Assembly (NCBI RefSeq): GCF_028649455.1
Contig: NZ_JAQSIO010000002.1
Coordinates: 248,001-312,000 of the forward strand
Origin: Curvibacter microcysteis
GTDB taxonomy: Bacteria; Pseudomonadota; Gammaproteobacteria; Burkholderiales; Burkholderiaceae_C
Length of the DNA stretch: 64,000 bases
Reading direction: 5' to 3'
A program made the translations under genes and the position numbers. A model generated the notes under the pieces. That model was not told the origin of the DNA, searched no databases, and was given only the letters and a program-made list of their open reading frames with translations. Positions 61,293 through 64,000 of the stretch are shown one piece after another. Within the stretch, counting starts at the first letter, position 1, and the number at the start of each line of letters is the position of its first letter.

Positions 61293-61339
61293 CCCCTCCC
61301 GCACATGAAACCCAAACCCGCCCAGTGCGGCCTGGTGCT

Positions 61340-61675
61340 ATGACCGACACACCTGAAATCCAAACCCCTGAGTACGTTGGCCCCGAGCGTCGCCGCTCGG
61401 TGCGCGACTGGCAAGAGTCCGTCGAGCGCCGATTTGCTGACGGCTCGGAGACGATGCAACGCCTGGCCGATGGCCTGGCTGAAAACACTGAGTCGACGAA
61501 GCGCACAGAGACGAACACCGCAGAATTGGTGGAGATGTTCCAGGCGTTCAAAGGTGCGTTCCGCGTGTTCGACATGATTGGCAGCCTGGCCAAGCCCCTC
61601 GGCTACATCATCATGTGCGCGTCCGCGATCTGGGGCGCGATCATCGTGTTCAAGACTGGTGGGGGCCACCGATGA
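61340..61675 (+). CDS. Holin-like membrane protein, 111 aa
   Basis: The ATG at 61340 gives a charged coiled-coil start (VGPERRRSVRDWQESVERRF) and one membrane segment near the C-terminus (LGYIIMCASAIWGAIIVF). It is directly upstream of the lysozyme gene with an ATGA overlap, which supports a holin role, probably of the pinholin or one-membrane-segment type. Confidence 0.7.
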   Translation: MTDTPEIQTPEYVGPERRRSVRDWQESVERRFADGSETMQRLADGLAENTESTKRTETNTAELVEMFQAFKGAFRVFDMIGSLAKPLGYIIMCASAIWGAIIVFKTGGGHR

Positions 61676-62148
61676 TCGACAAGCGCAAGCTGATCATCGT
61701 CGCCATGGCCACGGCCATTGCAGCGCCCGCTGAAGGCCTGCGCACGCTGGCCTACCGCGACCCCGCCCAGGGCGTGCCCACCATCTGTTTCGGCAGCACC
61801 AAGGGCGTCCGCCTGGGCGACACCGCGACGCCCGAGCAATGCCGCCAGTTGCTCACAGCCGAGATGTTGGAGGCCGTCGATCAGGTGGACCGCTGCGTGC
61901 CCGGCCTGCCCGTGCAAGTTGCGGCGGCATTTGCTGACGCCGCGTACAACCTGGGGCCCACCATCGTGTGCGATCGCACCCGGTCCACCGCCGCGCGTCT
62001 GCTGGCCGCCGGGCGCCTGCGCGAGGCTTGTGAGCAACTTCTGCGCTGGGACCGCGCCCGCGTGGCTGGCGTGCTGGTCGCGCTGCCGGGGCTGACAAAG
62101 CGCCGGGCGGTTGAGCGGGATCTGTGTCTGCAGGGGGTGGCGCCATGA
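61672..62148 (+). CDS. SAR-type endolysin, GH24 lysozyme family
   Basis: This 158-residue protein has an N-terminal hydrophobic stretch (KLIIVAMATAIAA) that acts as a signal-anchor-release segment, then GLRTLAYRDPAQGVPTICFG, the GH24 active-site region with Glu at residue 21 and Asp at 30. The middle QVAAAFADAAYNLGP is typical. It degrades the peptidoglycan after release from the membrane. It overlaps the Rz gene by ATGA. Confidence 0.88.
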   Translation: MIDKRKLIIVAMATAIAAPAEGLRTLAYRDPAQGVPTICFGSTKGVRLGDTATPEQCRQLLTAEMLEAVDQVDRCVPGLPVQVAAAFADAAYNLGPTIVCDRTRSTAARLLAAGRLREACEQLLRWDRARVAGVLVALPGLTKRRAVERDLCLQGVAP

Positions 62149-62597
62149 ACCTCACCCTCATCACATCCCTCGCCGCCGCCACCCTGGCCGCTGCCGGCGC
62201 CTGGGCATTCGAGGACGCCCGCCACCGCGCAGCCCTGGCCGAGCTGCGTCTGGATCAATCCACCGCCGCACTGCAGGCCCAGGCCACTGCCCGCGCGGCA
62301 GAGCAGTCGATCACCCGCAAATACACGGAGGCCCTGAATGCAGCCCAAACCCGCCAAGCGACTCTGCGTGCTGACGCTGACAGCGCTCGCGCTGAGTCTG
62401 AGCGCCTGCGCGAGCAAACCGCCGACGCTGGCCGCCGCCTCGCCGCAGCTCCCCCCGCCGCCGTCCTTGAGTACGCCACTGCCACTGGCGAGCTACTCGC
62501 TGAGTGCAGCCGCAGCTATCAAGGGTTGGCGGCAGCGGCTGACGGGCATGCCAGCGATGTCCGAACGCTGATTGACGCATGGCCGCGCAACCAATGA
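62145..62597 (+). CDS. i-spanin (Rz-like)
   Basis: This 150-residue protein has an N-terminal membrane segment (LITSLAAATLAAAGAWAF) and a long coiled coil. It is the inner-membrane half of the spanin that fuses inner and outer membranes at lysis. Its gene contains the Rz1 frame in another register. Confidence 0.82.
   Translation: MNLTLITSLAAATLAAAGAWAFEDARHRAALAELRLDQSTAALQAQATARAAEQSITRKYTEALNAAQTRQATLRADADSARAESERLREQTADAGRRLAAAPPAAVLEYATATGELLAECSRSYQGLAAAADGHASDVRTLIDAWPRNQ
62338..62571 (+). CDS. o-spanin (Rz1-like) nested in the Rz gene
   Basis: The 77-residue frame lies wholly inside the Rz gene in another register. It has a signal peptide ending in the lipobox LSLSAC (Cys at residue 24), then a Pro-rich stretch (PPTLAAASPQLPPPPSL). 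These are the defining features of Rz1 lipoproteins, which pair with Rz in the periplasm. It is real despite the full overlap. Confidence 0.85.
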   Translation: MQPKPAKRLCVLTLTALALSLSACASKPPTLAAASPQLPPPPSLSTPLPLASYSLSAAAAIKGWRQRLTGMPAMSER

Positions 62598-62609
62598 CTA
62601 GGAGAATCC

Positions 62610-63158
62610 ATGAGCCAAATATCCCCGCAACTTCGCAGCCTTGAGGGTGGCCGCCTGGCCTTCTGGTGTCCCGGCTGCAATGAAGCCCACCAAATCGCTA
62701 TCGGTGAGGGCCCTGGTCCTCGCTGGGGCTACAACGGTAACCCCGAGCGCCCGACGTTCACGCCGAGCGTTCTTGTCACCAGTGGGCATTACTGCGGCCG
62801 TCACAAACCCGGTGATGACTGCTGGTGCACCTTCAATGCGGAAGAAATTGCCGAAGGCCGAGAGCCGACCGGCTTTAAGTGTGGCCGGTTCACCTACGTT
62901 TGGAGGCGTGGTGAGAACAGTGCGCGGATCTATGCCATCAGCGGCCCCAAGGCTGGGTCAATGAAAAGCGATTACGACGCCGTGGCGGTAAACCATCCGG
63001 GATTTGTAAGCATGGCGGTGATTCTTCCAGGCGCCATGTGGACGCACGGACTGCACATACAGGATGAGGTGGTGTTCATCACAAGGCAGCTGATAAACAA
63101 CAGTGGGATGCCAACTGTCAGCTCGTTTGCTGCAAAGTGCAGCATCACCGAGCGCTAG
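62610..63158 (+). CDS. Zinc-site protein with DUF6527-like start, 182 aa
   Basis: The N-terminal 45 residues (LAFWCPGCNEAHQIAIGEG, PTFTPSVLVTSGHYC) match the DUF6527-like pattern with a Cys-x2-Cys and His/Cys ligands. The remaining part (GFKCGRFTYVWRRGENSARI) is not recognised. It follows the lysis genes, as DUF6527 proteins often do in related phages; the function is unknown. Confidence 0.65.
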   Translation: MSQISPQLRSLEGGRLAFWCPGCNEAHQIAIGEGPGPRWGYNGNPERPTFTPSVLVTSGHYCGRHKPGDDCWCTFNAEEIAEGREPTGFKCGRFTYVWRRGENSARIYAISGPKAGSMKSDYDAVAVNHPGFVSMAVILPGAMWTHGLHIQDEVVFITRQLINNSGMPTVSSFAAKCSITER

Positions 63159-63202
63159 CCCGCAGCTCTGGAGGGGCGAACAATCAGACCAAGGAATGTG
63201 GA

Positions 63203-63349
63203 ATGAAGCAAGCGACCCCAGCACATGACCGCCAAGACAAGCGCAAGCCCAGGCAGGTCAAACGTCAAAAGCAATACGAGGCGCGACAAGATCGGCAGGG
63301 GCATCTGATCCCCCTTCCAGACGCACCTATCTGGAAGCCGCTTGGCTAG
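63203..63349 (+). CDS. Small basic protein, 48 aa
   Basis: The ATG at 63203 has AAGGA at a good distance. The protein is very basic (HDRQDKRKPRQVKRQKQYEA) and ends LIPLPDAPIWKPLG. It converges with the nuclease gene, with the stop codons overlapping. It may bind DNA or RNA; no family was recognised. Confidence 0.5.
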   Translation: MKQATPAHDRQDKRKPRQVKRQKQYEARQDRQGHLIPLPDAPIWKPLG

Positions 63350-63774
63350 CGTTTAGGGTGCCTGAACTCCCACGGTGCTATGGGCGCCTTCTCAGACCAC
63401 AATCCCCGACCTGCTAACCTGGCTGCATCCTGCACGGTGTACAGCCATTGATTCTTGGCATACCGGTCGTAGACCCAGGCCATGCCAGCTCGAACTTGCT
63501 CAGTGTTCGCATCCTGGCCACGGCACTCAACATGAGCGACAGTCCTGCCGTAGCGGTCGGTGGTTTCGGGGGTGATCTTGGCCTGGACCCCGGCGCACAG
63601 TGCGGCCAAGGTGCGCTTGCTTGCCTCGCCGTAAGCCTGCCTCTTCTCTGGTGCGTCTATCTCCGCCAGGCGGACTTTGACCTCTTGATAGGCCCCTGGC
63701 TCACCGCAACGGGCTTTTATCGTATCCCCGTCAGAGATGGCCACAACGAGGCAAACAAAGGCTTCTGAAATCAT
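63346..63774 (-). CDS. Thermonuclease (SNase) family protein
   Basis: This 142-residue protein has the staphylococcal nuclease pattern: VAISDGDTIKARC, VRLAEIDAPEKRQAYGEASK and TTDRYGRTVAHVECRG, with the catalytic Arg, Glu and Arg in place. The N-terminus (EAFVCLVVAI) is hydrophobic and could be a short signal peptide. It is a cargo gene of the prophage right arm, read opposite to the late genes. Confidence 0.88.
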   Translation of the reverse strand: MISEAFVCLVVAISDGDTIKARCGEPGAYQEVKVRLAEIDAPEKRQAYGEASKRTLAALCAGVQAKITPETTDRYGRTVAHVECRGQDANTEQVRAGMAWVYDRYAKNQWLYTVQDAARLAGRGLWSEKAPIAPWEFRHPKR

Positions 63775-63919
63775 GTTGCGTCCATTGTGACCGCGAAAAG
63801 CTCAAGCGAATTGACGAAGCCCGCGAGCGCCTGATTGCCCAAACGGTGGAGTCAGTGAAGAAGATGGAAGAGATGCAGGAGGCTGCGAAGAAGGGGAAAT
63901 GAGCGCCGCCCCGGGTGCA

Positions 63920-64000
63920 TCAATCAAGATCTAATCGTTTTTGTCCACCAAAGCGTTCGGAAATCTTGGCTTCGTACTCGTGCAGAGTCTGTGATGACTC
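63920..64000 (-). CDS. Partial gene at the window edge (C-terminus only)
   Basis: Read leftward from the edge, a frame ends ...HEYEAKISERFGGQKRLDLD and a stop at 63920-63922. The residues look coding and the N-terminus is outside the window. No family can be assigned from 26 residues. Confidence 0.45.
   Translation of the reverse strand, partial: ESSQTLHEYEAKISERFGGQKRLDLD

Noticed and set aside
63765-63902. A plus-strand frame (CCVHCDREKL ... MQEAAKKGK) with a CxxC-like start
   Set aside because: It looks weakly coding, but the only in-frame start near its beginning is CTG and it overlaps the 5' end of the nuclease gene, so it was not listed as a gene.

Overview
The window is a high-GC beta-proteobacterial chromosome segment of about 26 kb, followed by most of an HK97-type siphophage prophage that runs off the right edge. 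Gene content and order (glyA-nrdR, efp-earP, uvrC-pgsA, hupB-tRNA-Val-ppiD) fit the Burkholderiales, most likely the Comamonadaceae; the exact genus cannot be read from this sequence.

Chromosomal part (1-26365). From the left come a truncated PAS-GAF-GGDEF-EAL signalling protein, chorismate synthase (aroC), an MFS transporter, the glyA-nrdR pair, a membrane-anchored lytic transglycosylase, a 0.7 kb gene-free stretch that could encode a structured RNA, a giant AsmA-like DUF748 protein, a DUF349 protein, a GNAT acetyltransferase and a NUDIX hydrolase. Next are EF-P with its arginine rhamnosyltransferase EarP, uvrC and pgsA. A LysR regulator is then divergent from a fluoroacetate-dehalogenase-like hydrolase and a tartrate/D-malate dehydrogenase. 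The segment ends with hupB, tRNA-Val, ppiD and tRNA-His.

Prophage left arm (26366-40370, lower GC). The integrase lies next to tRNA-His, so the 3' end of that tRNA is the probable attachment site. One long leftward gene chain, mostly joined by 4-base ATGA overlaps, runs from a small Arc-type regulator through a Rha protein, four unrecognised proteins and an excisionase-like protein to the integrase. It faces a second Arc-domain gene across a palindrome-rich spacer. Further right are a leftward three-gene unit, an XRE regulator, a HEAT-like/unknown pair, a HEPN-like gene, a CI/Cro-type switch, small early genes, a replication initiator, a DnaB helicase and a possible late regulator.

Prophage late region (40388-64000). 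A candidate promoter followed by a terminator precedes the packaging and structural genes: HNH, small and large terminase, portal, protease, capsid, connectors, tail tube, tail-assembly chaperone with a -1 frameshift signal, tape measure, tail tip and fibre proteins, and an SGNH hydrolase. The lysis cassette is holin, SAR-type lysozyme and nested Rz/Rz1. A free-standing HNH endonuclease and a second Rha gene interrupt the structural genes, and several terminators lie inside the late unit. A nuclease gene and a partial gene on the minus strand end the window; the right attachment site is outside it.

No rRNA genes, insertion sequences or CRISPR arrays were seen. Functions named here come from motif recognition and gene order; no database search was possible.
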